64,000 nt of DNA, taken from an uncultured Prevotellaceae bacterium. GTDB taxonomy: Bacteria; Bacteroidota; Bacteroidia; Bacteroidales; Muribaculaceae. The position numbers and the translations under genes are program-made. Below the pieces are notes generated by a model. It did not search any database and had not been told where the DNA came from. It saw only the letters and a program-made list of their open reading frames with translations. This document shows positions 29,708 through 38,482 of this stretch, piece by piece (the first letter of the stretch is position 1; each line of letters begins with the position of its first letter). The stretch covers positions 62,001 through 126,000 of the forward strand of contig CAMVBJ010000001.1 of the NCBI GenBank assembly GCA_947165675.1, read 5' to 3'.

Positions 29708-29740
29708 TTTTTGTTTTGCCCTCGAGTTGAACTACCTTTG
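29708..29740 (+). promoter_or_regulatory. Bacteroidetes-type promoter for sodB
   Basis: TTTTTG-N19-TACCTTTG upstream of the SOD gene. Confidence 0.65.
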
Positions 29741-29765
29741 TAATCCCTAATCTATAAATGACATA

Positions 29766-30380
29766 ATGATGAAGAAACAGACGATGCCTGTAGATGGAAA
29801 ATTTGAATTGATGGCGCTGCCCTATGCGCCTGATGCATTGGAACCCGTGATCAGTGCCAACACGCTGGCTTTTCACCACGGCAAGCACTTGGCAGCCTAT
29901 GTGAATAACCTGAATGCCGCATTGCCAGGCAGCGGTCTTGAGGGTAAACCTCTGGAAGAAGTGATCTTGAACGCTCAGGGCGGTATGCTCAACAATGCGG
30001 GACAGATCCTGAACCATAACCTGTACTTCTCCCAATTCAGGGCACCTCGTGCTGACAATGCGCCGACGGGCCGCTTGGCTCAGGCCATTAACGAGGAGTT
30101 TGGCTCGTTTGAGGCGTTTAAGGACATTTTTGCCAAGGCAGGAGCAACCCTGTTCGGGTCGGGCTGGGCATGGCTCAGTGCTGATGCCGAGGGCAATCTC
30201 AAAATCACCCAGGAGCCTAACGCCGCCAATCCCATCCAGCATGGCCTGCGGCCGCTGCTGACGATGGATGTGTGGGAACATGCCTACTATCTCGACTACC
30301 AGAACCGCCGCCCCGATCACCTGACCGCCTTGTGGCAGATTATCGACTGGGACGTGGTGGCAGCGCGCTACGAGAAATAG
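29766..30380 (+). CDS. sodB: Superoxide dismutase (Fe/Mn family)
   Basis: FHHGKHLAAYVNNLN; FGSGWAWLSAD; MDVWEHAYYLDYQNRRPDHL. Confidence 0.96.
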   Translation: MMKKQTMPVDGKFELMALPYAPDALEPVISANTLAFHHGKHLAAYVNNLNAALPGSGLEGKPLEEVILNAQGGMLNNAGQILNHNLYFSQFRAPRADNAPTGRLAQAINEEFGSFEAFKDIFAKAGATLFGSGWAWLSADAEGNLKITQEPNAANPIQHGLRPLLTMDVWEHAYYLDYQNRRPDHLTALWQIIDWDVVAARYEK

Positions 30381-30391
30381 CAAACGAGTCG

Positions 30392-31378
30392 ATGAAACGG
30401 GCGTTTTTTGTGTTTTTGACCCTGTCGTTAGCGGCGGTGTCGGCAATCGCTGGCGATAGGGAGAGCATGAGTTGGCAGCAGGCGATACTTGCTGCCATCG
30501 ACTCATTCCCTGACCATGGCGGTTATTACACGGGTGGGAAGCCTAACGAGTTGTTTGCACGGACGACTTGGCGTGGTCTGCATGATGCCTATCAGATGGG
30601 CATGGATGACGAGCGTCCACGATTTGACCCGATGCTGGCGCAGCCCTCGTTTTGCTCCAGCGCGACCTATGGGGTGCTGATCAAGGCGTTACTCATCTGG
30701 GACACGAAGCACAGGATCAGTCGAGAGGCCTGGATTAACATGAAACCCCGAGTCGGCGTCGCCGATGTGTTCAACCCCGATGGACTAGGCCAGGATGATG
30801 GAGTGGGCTTCTGGGGGCGTGCCAACGCCAATGGTCCGGGACTGGGCGTGCTGGTGCGGGAATTAGGTGCTGGCTACAGTTTCACGGCCTATCGTGGCGC
30901 CAAGAGTGAGCGTAACCGTGAGACGCCCGATGAGCGTTACCTGTCCGATGCCGAGTGGTGTGCCCTGGACGTGTGGTCTCGTGCCTTGCCTGGAGACTTG
31001 ATGAAAATCTTCTGGAACCGCAACGAGAGCCGTAGCAGCGACAGCGGTGCCATCATCGGGTGCAACGATGACAAGACTGCTGACCAGGAAGCCGGCCACA
31101 GCGTCATTTTCTTGGGATGTGAGGGCGATACGGTCGCCTATTGGTCCTCTAACGGCCCGGGGAAGCATCCCGAGCAGATGGGTTACAGCATCGGCCATTG
31201 CCACAAGAACGACATCCAGCGCGTCGTGTTTACCCGTATCACAAGGCCCGAATGCTTTGACAATGTGCGAAAAATGGCGCCGACCGATGTCAACGCCTAT
31301 CTCAGTGACCTTAACGGCAAGCGCCACAGCTCCACCGCCGAGATGCTCTATCAATTAGGTATCAAGGCTCAGAAATGA
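30392..31378 (+). CDS. Secreted hypothetical protein
   Basis: Signal peptide MKRAFFVFLTLSLAAVSAIAG at the re-chosen start; 328-aa ORF; family not recognised. Confidence 0.7.
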   Translation: MKRAFFVFLTLSLAAVSAIAGDRESMSWQQAILAAIDSFPDHGGYYTGGKPNELFARTTWRGLHDAYQMGMDDERPRFDPMLAQPSFCSSATYGVLIKALLIWDTKHRISREAWINMKPRVGVADVFNPDGLGQDDGVGFWGRANANGPGLGVLVRELGAGYSFTAYRGAKSERNRETPDERYLSDAEWCALDVWSRALPGDLMKIFWNRNESRSSDSGAIIGCNDDKTADQEAGHSVIFLGCEGDTVAYWSSNGPGKHPEQMGYSIGHCHKNDIQRVVFTRITRPECFDNVRKMAPTDVNAYLSDLNGKRHSSTAEMLYQLGIKAQK

Positions 31379-31401
31379 CCTGATCAATCCCTCATTTTAT
31401 T

Positions 31402-31577
31402 GGGACTTCTATAAATTACCAAAAAGATAGTTCTTAGTGTTGGATGCCTTTGGCCGCTTTTCGGCATCTTTTGCCTTACCTTCTTGAACCATAGCTTGCT
31501 ATGCTCCTGCGAAGGTAAGACAAAATCTACTCGAAAATCAATCCAAATTCATTCCAAGCTAATTTATAGAAGCCCCC
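31402..31577. mobile_element. MITE-like non-autonomous element, 176 bp
   Basis: Terminal inverted repeats gggacttctataaatta / taatttatagaagccccc; flanking 5-bp direct repeat TTATT (31397-31401 and 31578-31582); internal hairpins; no ORF. Confidence 0.75.
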
Positions 31578-32378
31578 TTATTTCTTAATTCCTGAAACAT
31601 CCACCTTGCCACTACCGGCGATATCCTCGGTGTGGGTGCCCACGTTGCCGCGCAGTATCACGTCACCCGAACCGGCAATCGAGGTGCTGACTTGGTCCAC
31701 GTTCAAGCAACTCAGCATGATGTCGCCCGAGCCGGCAATCTCGTTTTTCACATTCTTGCAGATGAGAGCAGCCAACTCAATGCTGCCTGAACCGGCAATG
31801 GTATTTTTCAGCCCGACGGCCTGAACATTGCCCAGAATGATATCTCCCGAGCCGGCAATCTCGATATCCAGGTCCTTGCAATTGAGCCTATCCAGTGTAA
31901 TGTCGCCCGAGCCAGCGATTTCAAGATGCATATCGCCCACAGCCAGTGCCTTGGGAGCTGTCACTGACCCCGAACCGGCAATCTCGATGCTCTCTACCAT
32001 GGGGGTTGATACAAACACCCTCATGCCCTTAAAGAACTTGCCCGCATCCACCATGTCCTCCTTCATGTCGATGACCAGATCACCATCCTTGACATAGATG
32101 GTCATGCTTGTGAGTTGGTCCACGGTGCCGTCCACACGCACCGTTGCGGCCTGACCCTGCTCCAGGATGACGTTAAACGGGCCTGCCACGTCGATTTGGC
32201 TAAACTGTTGCATCTGGGTCACTTCACCCACTTGATGCACCTGGGTGGGTGTGTCGTTGTGTCGTCCAGCTTTGTTGACGATAGACCAGCCATTCTCACC
32301 GATTTTCACACGCATGCATGATGACATCGTCATCACTACCAGAGCCGCAAGGCTTAACATTACAAAAATCTTCTTCAT
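31578..32378 (-). CDS. DUF2807-type head-GIN domain lipoprotein (beta-helix-like repeats)
   Basis: Lipobox MTMSSCMRV; repeated IEIAGSGDI motifs; start reset to MKKIFVML. Confidence 0.85.
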   Translation of the reverse strand: MKKIFVMLSLAALVVMTMSSCMRVKIGENGWSIVNKAGRHNDTPTQVHQVGEVTQMQQFSQIDVAGPFNVILEQGQAATVRVDGTVDQLTSMTIYVKDGDLVIDMKEDMVDAGKFFKGMRVFVSTPMVESIEIAGSGSVTAPKALAVGDMHLEIAGSGDITLDRLNCKDLDIEIAGSGDIILGNVQAVGLKNTIAGSGSIELAALICKNVKNEIAGSGDIMLSCLNVDQVSTSIAGSGDVILRGNVGTHTEDIAGSGKVDVSGIKK

Positions 32379-32455
32379 GTCGTTGTCTGTTATTGAGTTG
32401 TTATTGTCCTTCCTTAATATAGACGCACGACCACCCCAAAAAGTTTCACATTTTC

Positions 32456-32734
32456 TCAAAAAAAATTATTTTTGGTGCATCTGGAAAAGCCACGGAAATG
32501 GTTCATCTCGGTGGTCTCGTCATTACCAGTGCACCAGCCATAACTCTTGCCGTCGCTTACCGAGGACACATACACATTGCACCAGTAGGTGCCGCCGCCT
32601 GCATCACTGTAATTACTGCTGACGGCATGAGCCATCACGGGCAACATCATCAGTGCCAGTAGCAACGCTAATCGGTTGATCTTGCTATTCATAATCTTGA
32701 GATGATATTTGAAAATTTGGTTAATCTCTCGCAC
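32456..32734 (-). CDS. Small secreted hypothetical protein
   Basis: Signal-like INRLALLLALMMLPVMAHA then Cys/Trp/Gly-rich mature part; actual start possibly internal (MNSKINRLA). Confidence 0.45.
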   Translation of the reverse strand: MREINQIFKYHLKIMNSKINRLALLLALMMLPVMAHAVSSNYSDAGGGTYWCNVYVSSVSDGKSYGWCTGNDETTEMNHFRGFSRCTKNNFF

Positions 32735-32810
32735 AAGGCGTGTTATTTACTCAGAAATCATTATTATACAACACCTGATTCAAAGCAGGTCATGATAAAT
32801 AATAATCATT

Positions 32811-32835
32811 ATTCAGGTATCCCCGATACCTGAAT
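32811..32835. repeat. Perfect palindrome/hairpin
   Basis: attcaggtatc-ccc-gatacctgaat: 11-bp perfect arms, 3-nt loop. Confidence 0.9.
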
Positions 32836-33310
32836 ACTAACTTTCTGCAAAAATTGTGCAAATGTATCGTAAATCGCTCACATCCACAACATTTGTTTGA
32901 AAAAAATACGGTTTTCCATAAGTTACCCGATTTTTACCCGACTTCACGATAGCTTTTCCGCAATCCTCCCAGGCATTTTGTGAAAGCTCAGATCGAGCCT
33001 AAAATGGAAGATGATATGGCGACGAAAAGAAAAATGTGATTAAGCGAGTGCCATGCAAGCTCGCTTGCAAATGGTCGAGCGTGAACATTATATGTAAAAA
33101 TATCTCTCCTTTCGCCAGCACAAGATAATCGTAATGGCGAAGCATGTTTAGTCCACTTTGTGTATATATAGCAAGGGCCAAGATTAAACCGCCATTTTTC
33201 TATCACAAAGTGGTTAGGAGGGCAATTAAGTGAAATCTTTGCTAATTTAAGTGATAATCTGCACTGTTTTTTCGTTGAAAATGGTTACCTTTGCGACATA
33301 ACATTGAAGA

Positions 33311-33532
33311 ATGAAAATGGAGAAAGACATCAACCGCATCAAGGTGGTTCTTGCCGAGAAAAAAAGGACCAACAAGTGGCTGGCAGAGCAGTTAGGCTGT
33401 GCGCCTACCACCGTGTCAAAATGGTGCACCAACTCCTCACAGCCCCCAATGGAAACTTATTTGCGAATAGCAAGATTGCTTGAAGTTGAAATTGACGAGC
33501 TAATTAATAAGAATTATTTCAGAACAAATTAA
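33311..33532 (+). CDS. XRE/Cro-C1 family HTH transcriptional regulator
   Basis: KVVLAEKKRTNKWLAEQLGCAPTTVSKWCTNSSQPPMETYLRIARLLEVEIDELI. Confidence 0.9.
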   Translation: MKMEKDINRIKVVLAEKKRTNKWLAEQLGCAPTTVSKWCTNSSQPPMETYLRIARLLEVEIDELINKNYFRTN

Positions 33533-33543
33533 ATAACAATCTT

Positions 33544-34386
33544 ATGGAAGAGAAAGTAAATAAGAGTTGTTTTGTCATTATGCCTATCGCAGATAGTGAC
33601 GGGTATGAGAAAGGACATTTCAATCATGTATATAATGATATTATAAAGCCTGCAATTGAAAAAACTGAATTCACGGCAATTAGAGCTGACGAAGTTAAAC
33701 AAACGAATCTAATTCATCTAGATATACTTCAAAAACTAATCGATGCTCCAATAGCCGTGTGTGATTTAAGTACTCGTAATCCCAATGTGTTGTTTGAATT
33801 AGGAATCAGACAGGCTTTTGATAGACCTGTAGTCTTAATCCAAGAAATCGGTACACCAAAAATCTTTGATATAGCTCCATTAAGATATTTAGAATACTCC
33901 AAAGAATTAAAATATCATGAAGTATTAAAAACACAAAAAGAGCTGGAAGAAGCAATAAATGCTACCAAAGAAGCTGAAGGCAATAGTGGAAGTATTAATT
34001 CTATTGTCAAGTTACTTGCTTTGAGTTCGCCTGCCATGATACCAAATCTTGACCAGTCAAATAAGGAAGATATTGCATTAGATTATATGCAGTCACAGAT
34101 GACAGAGTTGAAAATGATGATGGATATGTTACTACTAGAAGGGCGTAAGAATAATCCAAAGAGAAATTCAATTGCTGCAATTGAGTATGAAAGAATTTCA
34201 AATCGGTTAGAGAAGTTGTCTTCAGGAAAATATAGTCCTACTCAAGCAGAAATTGAGTTCTCAAAATTATTACGCGATGCAGAAGAAGTTATGATGAATT
34301 GTGGAAATGAGTTGGATTATCGCATGTTTAGGTATTTGATGGATAAGATAATTCATCAAAGAGAAGAATATCTTTCAGCTCACTAA
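33544..34386 (+). CDS. Nucleoside 2-deoxyribosyltransferase/TIR-like fold protein (candidate defence effector)
   Basis: CFVIMPIADS...HVYNDIIKPAIE...LDILQKLIDAPIAVCDLSTRNPNVLFELGIRQAFDRPVVLIQE. Confidence 0.65.
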   Translation: MEEKVNKSCFVIMPIADSDGYEKGHFNHVYNDIIKPAIEKTEFTAIRADEVKQTNLIHLDILQKLIDAPIAVCDLSTRNPNVLFELGIRQAFDRPVVLIQEIGTPKIFDIAPLRYLEYSKELKYHEVLKTQKELEEAINATKEAEGNSGSINSIVKLLALSSPAMIPNLDQSNKEDIALDYMQSQMTELKMMMDMLLLEGRKNNPKRNSIAAIEYERISNRLEKLSSGKYSPTQAEIEFSKLLRDAEEVMMNCGNELDYRMFRYLMDKIIHQREEYLSAH

Positions 34387-34402
34387 TTAATTATTTCGAA
34401 AA

Positions 34403-35473
34403 ATGCAAATACCCCAGTCGGACATATTGACGACGAATCGTCTTGGGAAGATTTTCTCTAAGACGGTGGCTACATACAAGTATTTCTGGTTTGTGTCCAT
34501 TTTGCAGATACATGCCAGGACGGGTAATCTGCGAATGGATGTATGGGATATTGTGATTCGTATGGTGGCCAATGCGTGGTATCCGATACATTATTTCCGC
34601 TTGTCGTTTGGTAAGAGTGACTCACTGTTTGATATTGTTATGGAGTTGCATCGGATAACACAAATACCGATTGATGCGAACCCCGACGATGTCATCTGTG
34701 TTCTTACTGACAGATTGGGAGATAGACGGATTCAACGTTTACTGAGAACACTTACGTTAAATGTGCCTTATCGTTTCCTTCGTCCTTGGATAGACACAAG
34801 TGATGATAGGGATATGGTCAACCGCTCACAGAACCTTGAAAATGGTTGCCTATATTCGTTGCATAAAAAGGGTGGCGAGTTCTATATTGTGCTTAATCCC
34901 ATTTGGGATGCCTATTTACATAGCAATTACAACATATTGGTTGATTTCGCCTATTGGAATCTGACATTGTTTTTGCAAGTCCGTAATCCTAATGTTCCAG
35001 CCATTCCCAATAAGTTGATTAAGCCCGAAGTCAGAAACGCTTTGACAAAGCAGCATAATTATTGGGATACGGTAATCAATCTTGGTGGTCCCATTCATTG
35101 CATTTATACGGACAAAGAAATTCATTCATTTGACTATGAACTGGATCACTTTATCCCATGGAGTTTTGTGTCACATGATTTGTTGTGGAACTTGATACCA
35201 TCAGATGGTAGCATCAACTCGTCAAAGAGTAATAAACTACCCGATCTGGGTTTCTATCTGCCTAAATTGGCTTCAATGCAACATCGATCATTGCGGTTGA
35301 TGGTAAATGCCAATAAGAGGCCTCAAGTCATGGAAGACTACATTTCATTGGGTTATACCCCAAGGGAATTGGCTGAAATGAGCGATGAAAGATTCCGTGA
35401 ATTATATGAAAGAACGTTTAACCCAATGAGTCAAATAGCCCTCAACATGGGTTTTGAGACTTGGAAATATTGA
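34403..35473 (+). CDS. HNH endonuclease domain protein
   Basis: CIYTDKEIHSFDYELDHFIPWSFVSHDLLWNLIPSDGSINSSKSNKLP (DH...N...K arrangement). Confidence 0.8.
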   Translation: MQIPQSDILTTNRLGKIFSKTVATYKYFWFVSILQIHARTGNLRMDVWDIVIRMVANAWYPIHYFRLSFGKSDSLFDIVMELHRITQIPIDANPDDVICVLTDRLGDRRIQRLLRTLTLNVPYRFLRPWIDTSDDRDMVNRSQNLENGCLYSLHKKGGEFYIVLNPIWDAYLHSNYNILVDFAYWNLTLFLQVRNPNVPAIPNKLIKPEVRNALTKQHNYWDTVINLGGPIHCIYTDKEIHSFDYELDHFIPWSFVSHDLLWNLIPSDGSINSSKSNKLPDLGFYLPKLASMQHRSLRLMVNANKRPQVMEDYISLGYTPRELAEMSDERFRELYERTFNPMSQIALNMGFETWKY

Positions 35474-36342
35474 TGTCAATGGAACCAGAGAAGATAAATC
35501 ATCCCTATCTGACAGCAATTAAGCGCAGTGACTTTTCTGTGCCAACCCGATACCTCATGCAGCATGACCTGTTGAAGGGAAAGATACTCGACTTTGGATG
35601 TGGCTTCGGCTACGATACAGACGAACTTTGCAAACTGGGTTATGATGTGACGGGCTACGACTACTATTATCGTCCTGACTTTCCAGAGGGCAAGTTTGAT
35701 ACTATCATCTGTAACTATGTGCTTAACGTTCTTGAGCCTTATGCTCAAGCCGAAGTGATGATGAACGTGGCAAACTTGCTATCACCAAAAGGAACCGCTT
35801 ATTTTGCAGTACGTCGTGACTTAGTTGAAGAAGGTTTTAGGATCCACGCGATTCATAAGCAATACACCTATCAGTGTAATGTCAAATTGCCATTTAAGAG
35901 TCTTGTGGCCAACAAAAGTTACGAACTCTACCAATATAACCATTTCAACAAACTCCCACGAGTTGAAGGCGAGAAATGCCCATTTTGTCGTCTGTCTCGC
36001 AGGGTGGAAATCATCTGCGAAACGGCTACCTGTGTCGCATTCTATGACGGCTACCCTGTTTCGCCCGGTCACGCATTGATCATACCCAAACGGCATGTGG
36101 CCTCTTACTTCGACCTCACCAATCATGAGCGCGAGGCCATGAATGTAATGCTGCAATACGTCAAACAAAAGATAGACGAGCGTTTTCACCCCGACGGCTA
36201 TAACGTCGGCATCAACATCAACGAAGCCGCTGGCCAATCCGTTTTCCACTGCCACATGCACCTGATTCCCCGCTATAAAGGAGATGTAGAGAATCCCAAA
36301 GGCGGTATCCGTGGCGTAATTCCCAAGAAACAAAAATATTAA
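35473..36342 (+). CDS. Fused class I SAM-dependent methyltransferase / HIT-family protein
   Basis: KILDFGCGFGYDTDELCKLGYDVTGYDYYY (SAM motif) and CPFCRL...PVSPGHALIIPKRHV...AAGQSVFHCHMHLIPRYKGD (histidine triad); start overlaps HNH stop (TGATG). Confidence 0.85.
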   Translation: MSMEPEKINHPYLTAIKRSDFSVPTRYLMQHDLLKGKILDFGCGFGYDTDELCKLGYDVTGYDYYYRPDFPEGKFDTIICNYVLNVLEPYAQAEVMMNVANLLSPKGTAYFAVRRDLVEEGFRIHAIHKQYTYQCNVKLPFKSLVANKSYELYQYNHFNKLPRVEGEKCPFCRLSRRVEIICETATCVAFYDGYPVSPGHALIIPKRHVASYFDLTNHEREAMNVMLQYVKQKIDERFHPDGYNVGININEAAGQSVFHCHMHLIPRYKGDVENPKGGIRGVIPKKQKY

Positions 36343-36358
36343 ATGGTTATTTTGAAAT

Positions 36359-36664
36359 ATGATAGACAATAACAAAATACTTCATTACAAGAACGTTATG
36401 CTCTTAAATTCACAAGGAGGAGCAAAATTATTAGGGGTTTTGTTTTCAGGTATTTTAAATTTACCATCAGTAATCTCAGAAAGCGAGTTTAAAGGAGCTT
36501 TAGAATACTGTAAAGCAATAAGAAAATTAGAATTGGAGGAACATTCTGCTCTGCTTTCTGATGAAGAAAAACAAAAAATGGAGTTAACGATTGAACAAGA
36601 GGTTGAATCATTAGGTTCAATTGCTAAAGATTTTCTTAGGGCGAGAGGTATATTGTTAAGCTAG
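36359..36664 (+). CDS. Small hypothetical protein (101 aa)
   Basis: AT-rich ORF 17 nt downstream of the MTase-HIT gene; no recognised domain. Confidence 0.55.
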   Translation: MIDNNKILHYKNVMLLNSQGGAKLLGVLFSGILNLPSVISESEFKGALEYCKAIRKLELEEHSALLSDEEKQKMELTIEQEVESLGSIAKDFLRARGILLS

Positions 36665-36750
36665 TCGTATTATATAGTGATGAATGTGTTTTTGCATAAT
36701 TATATCGATACAAAACACCTCTTTAAATTGAAAGATAAAGATACTAATAT

Positions 36751-38220
36751 ATGACCATACAAGAAATACAGACCCAGAAAGAAGGCCAGACTTTTGATTG
36801 CAAGAGCATTCAGATTGAGCCGAAGGCTTTGGCTGTGCCCATTGTGGCAATGGCTAACGCTGATGGCGGTGTGCTTGCTATCGGTGTGTCGGATAAGACT
36901 CGGACGATTGAGGGGGTTGACCAACATACGGAAAAACTCAATGAGCTGCTGCGTGTGCCGTTCGACTTCTGCAACCCGTCGATTCCCGTCACATGTTCCT
37001 ACTTGCCTTGCATGGACAAGGATGGGAATGAGAACCATATTTTGCTGATGGAAATCCCTGCGAGCATGTATCTGCACACCAACCAGGCGGATGAGGCCTT
37101 CATGCGTGTGGGTGACAAGAGCCGGAAGCTATCGTTTGATGAGCGCGTGCAGCTGATGTACGACAAGGGTGAGCGCTTTTATGAGGACACGGCTGTCTAT
37201 GGTGCCACCGTTGATGACATCGACATGGATGCTGTTGCGGAATATACCAGGCTGGTCGGATATAGCAAGACCCCATTGGAATACTTGCGAGAGAATAATG
37301 GCTTTGTGACGACCAATAAGCAAGGCGAAGAAGATGTCAGCACAGCATGCATTCTGCTATTCGGCAAGAATCCTCAGAAGTTCTTCCCTCGCGCTCGCAC
37401 TCGTTTCATCAGATACGAAGGTGTCGATGAAAAGGTGGGTGCTGAAATGAATGTCATCAAGGATGTGACTTTTGAGGGACCCATCCTGAACCAAGTCAGG
37501 AGAACCATAGATTTCATAGAGACCCAGGTTCGGGAACACACATACCTGGGACAACATGCCCAGTTCGTGACGCGCCGCGATTATCCAGAGTTTGTCATTC
37601 AAGAGATGACCGTGAACAGCGTTTGCCATAGGGCATATAGCATCAAGGGAACCGAGATTCAAATCAAGATGTTCGATGACCGGCTTGTGTTCGAGTCGCC
37701 AGGCAAACTGCCTGGAATGGTGAAGCCAACCAACATCCGCAACACTCACTTCTCCCGTAATCCGAAGATAGCAGCTTTCCTAAAAGCTTATCACTACGTC
37801 AAGGAATATGGAGAAGGTGTTGACCGCATCTATAGAGAACTTGAAGCCAACGGCACATCTACCCTTTCTTTCCGTACTGATGACTTCATCCTGAAGATTA
37901 CCGTGCCCAAGGTAGCAGAAAAGGTGAATGTAAATGATGAAAAGGTGAATGTAAACGTCACAGAAAAGGTGAATGTAAATAACGGAAAGGTGAGTGAAAA
38001 GGTGATAGAAAGGGCTAAAATGAATGGCGATAAGTTGACTAAAAACCGTATTACCATTCTTGAACTTATGATAGACAATCCGTATGTATCGGTCATAGAA
38101 CTTTCAAAAGCCGTAGGAATCAGTGTTAATTCTATCATGCGCAATATAGATTATATGCGTGGCAAATACCTTCGTAGAGTGGGCGCAGATAAAAATGGTT
38201 TCTGGGAAATAATTGAGTAA
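36751..38220 (+). CDS. AlbA_2/Schlafen-like ATP-binding protein with C-terminal HTH
   Basis: EGQTFDCKSIQIEPKALAVPIVAMANADGGVLAIGVSD; HRAYSIKGTEIQIKMFDDRLVFESPGKLPGMV; ITILELMIDNPYVSVIELSKAVGISVNSIMRNIDYMR. Confidence 0.85.
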   Translation: MTIQEIQTQKEGQTFDCKSIQIEPKALAVPIVAMANADGGVLAIGVSDKTRTIEGVDQHTEKLNELLRVPFDFCNPSIPVTCSYLPCMDKDGNENHILLMEIPASMYLHTNQADEAFMRVGDKSRKLSFDERVQLMYDKGERFYEDTAVYGATVDDIDMDAVAEYTRLVGYSKTPLEYLRENNGFVTTNKQGEEDVSTACILLFGKNPQKFFPRARTRFIRYEGVDEKVGAEMNVIKDVTFEGPILNQVRRTIDFIETQVREHTYLGQHAQFVTRRDYPEFVIQEMTVNSVCHRAYSIKGTEIQIKMFDDRLVFESPGKLPGMVKPTNIRNTHFSRNPKIAAFLKAYHYVKEYGEGVDRIYRELEANGTSTLSFRTDDFILKITVPKVAEKVNVNDEKVNVNVTEKVNVNNGKVSEKVIERAKMNGDKLTKNRITILELMIDNPYVSVIELSKAVGISVNSIMRNIDYMRGKYLRRVGADKNGFWEIIE

Positions 38221-38398
38221 TCCACCATACAAGCATACCGAAAAAGCCCAACTGATTCATTGTTAGTATGTCACCAAATGGAGGAGAGCTGGGAAATTAT
38301 TGCAAGAAAGTTTGCTGATGTGAGGAAAAATTGGGAAGAAATTGGGAAATAGAAAAACGCCAATCGATTGAGTAACAAACGATTAGCGTTTCAAGCCG

Positions 38399-38482
38399 TA
38401 CCCAGAGCCGGGGTCGAACCGGCACGGGTGTTACCCCATTGGTGTTTGAGACCAACGCGTCTACCGATTCCGCCATCTGGGC
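38399..38482 (-). tRNA. tRNA-Leu (CAA)
   Basis: gcccagatggcggaatcggtagacgcgttggtctcaaacaccaatggggtaacacccgtgccggttcgaccccggctctgggta; 7-bp acceptor stem, CAA in the anticodon loop, long variable arm. Confidence 0.93.

Noticed and set aside
29631-30506. 291-aa minus-strand ORF opposite sodB
   Set aside because: Antisense to a canonical superoxide dismutase.
38279-38352. 24-aa ORF MEESWEIIARKFADVRKNWEEIGK between the AlbA_2 gene and tRNA-Leu
   Set aside because: Too short, no promoter or terminator context; may be a gene remnant but not supportable.
33000-38482. tRNA-Leu 3'-end duplication as attL/attR for the island
   Set aside because: I looked for a second copy of the tRNA-Leu 3' end near 32.7-33.3 kb and did not see one, and there is no integrase gene in the window; tRNA proximity alone does not prove integration.
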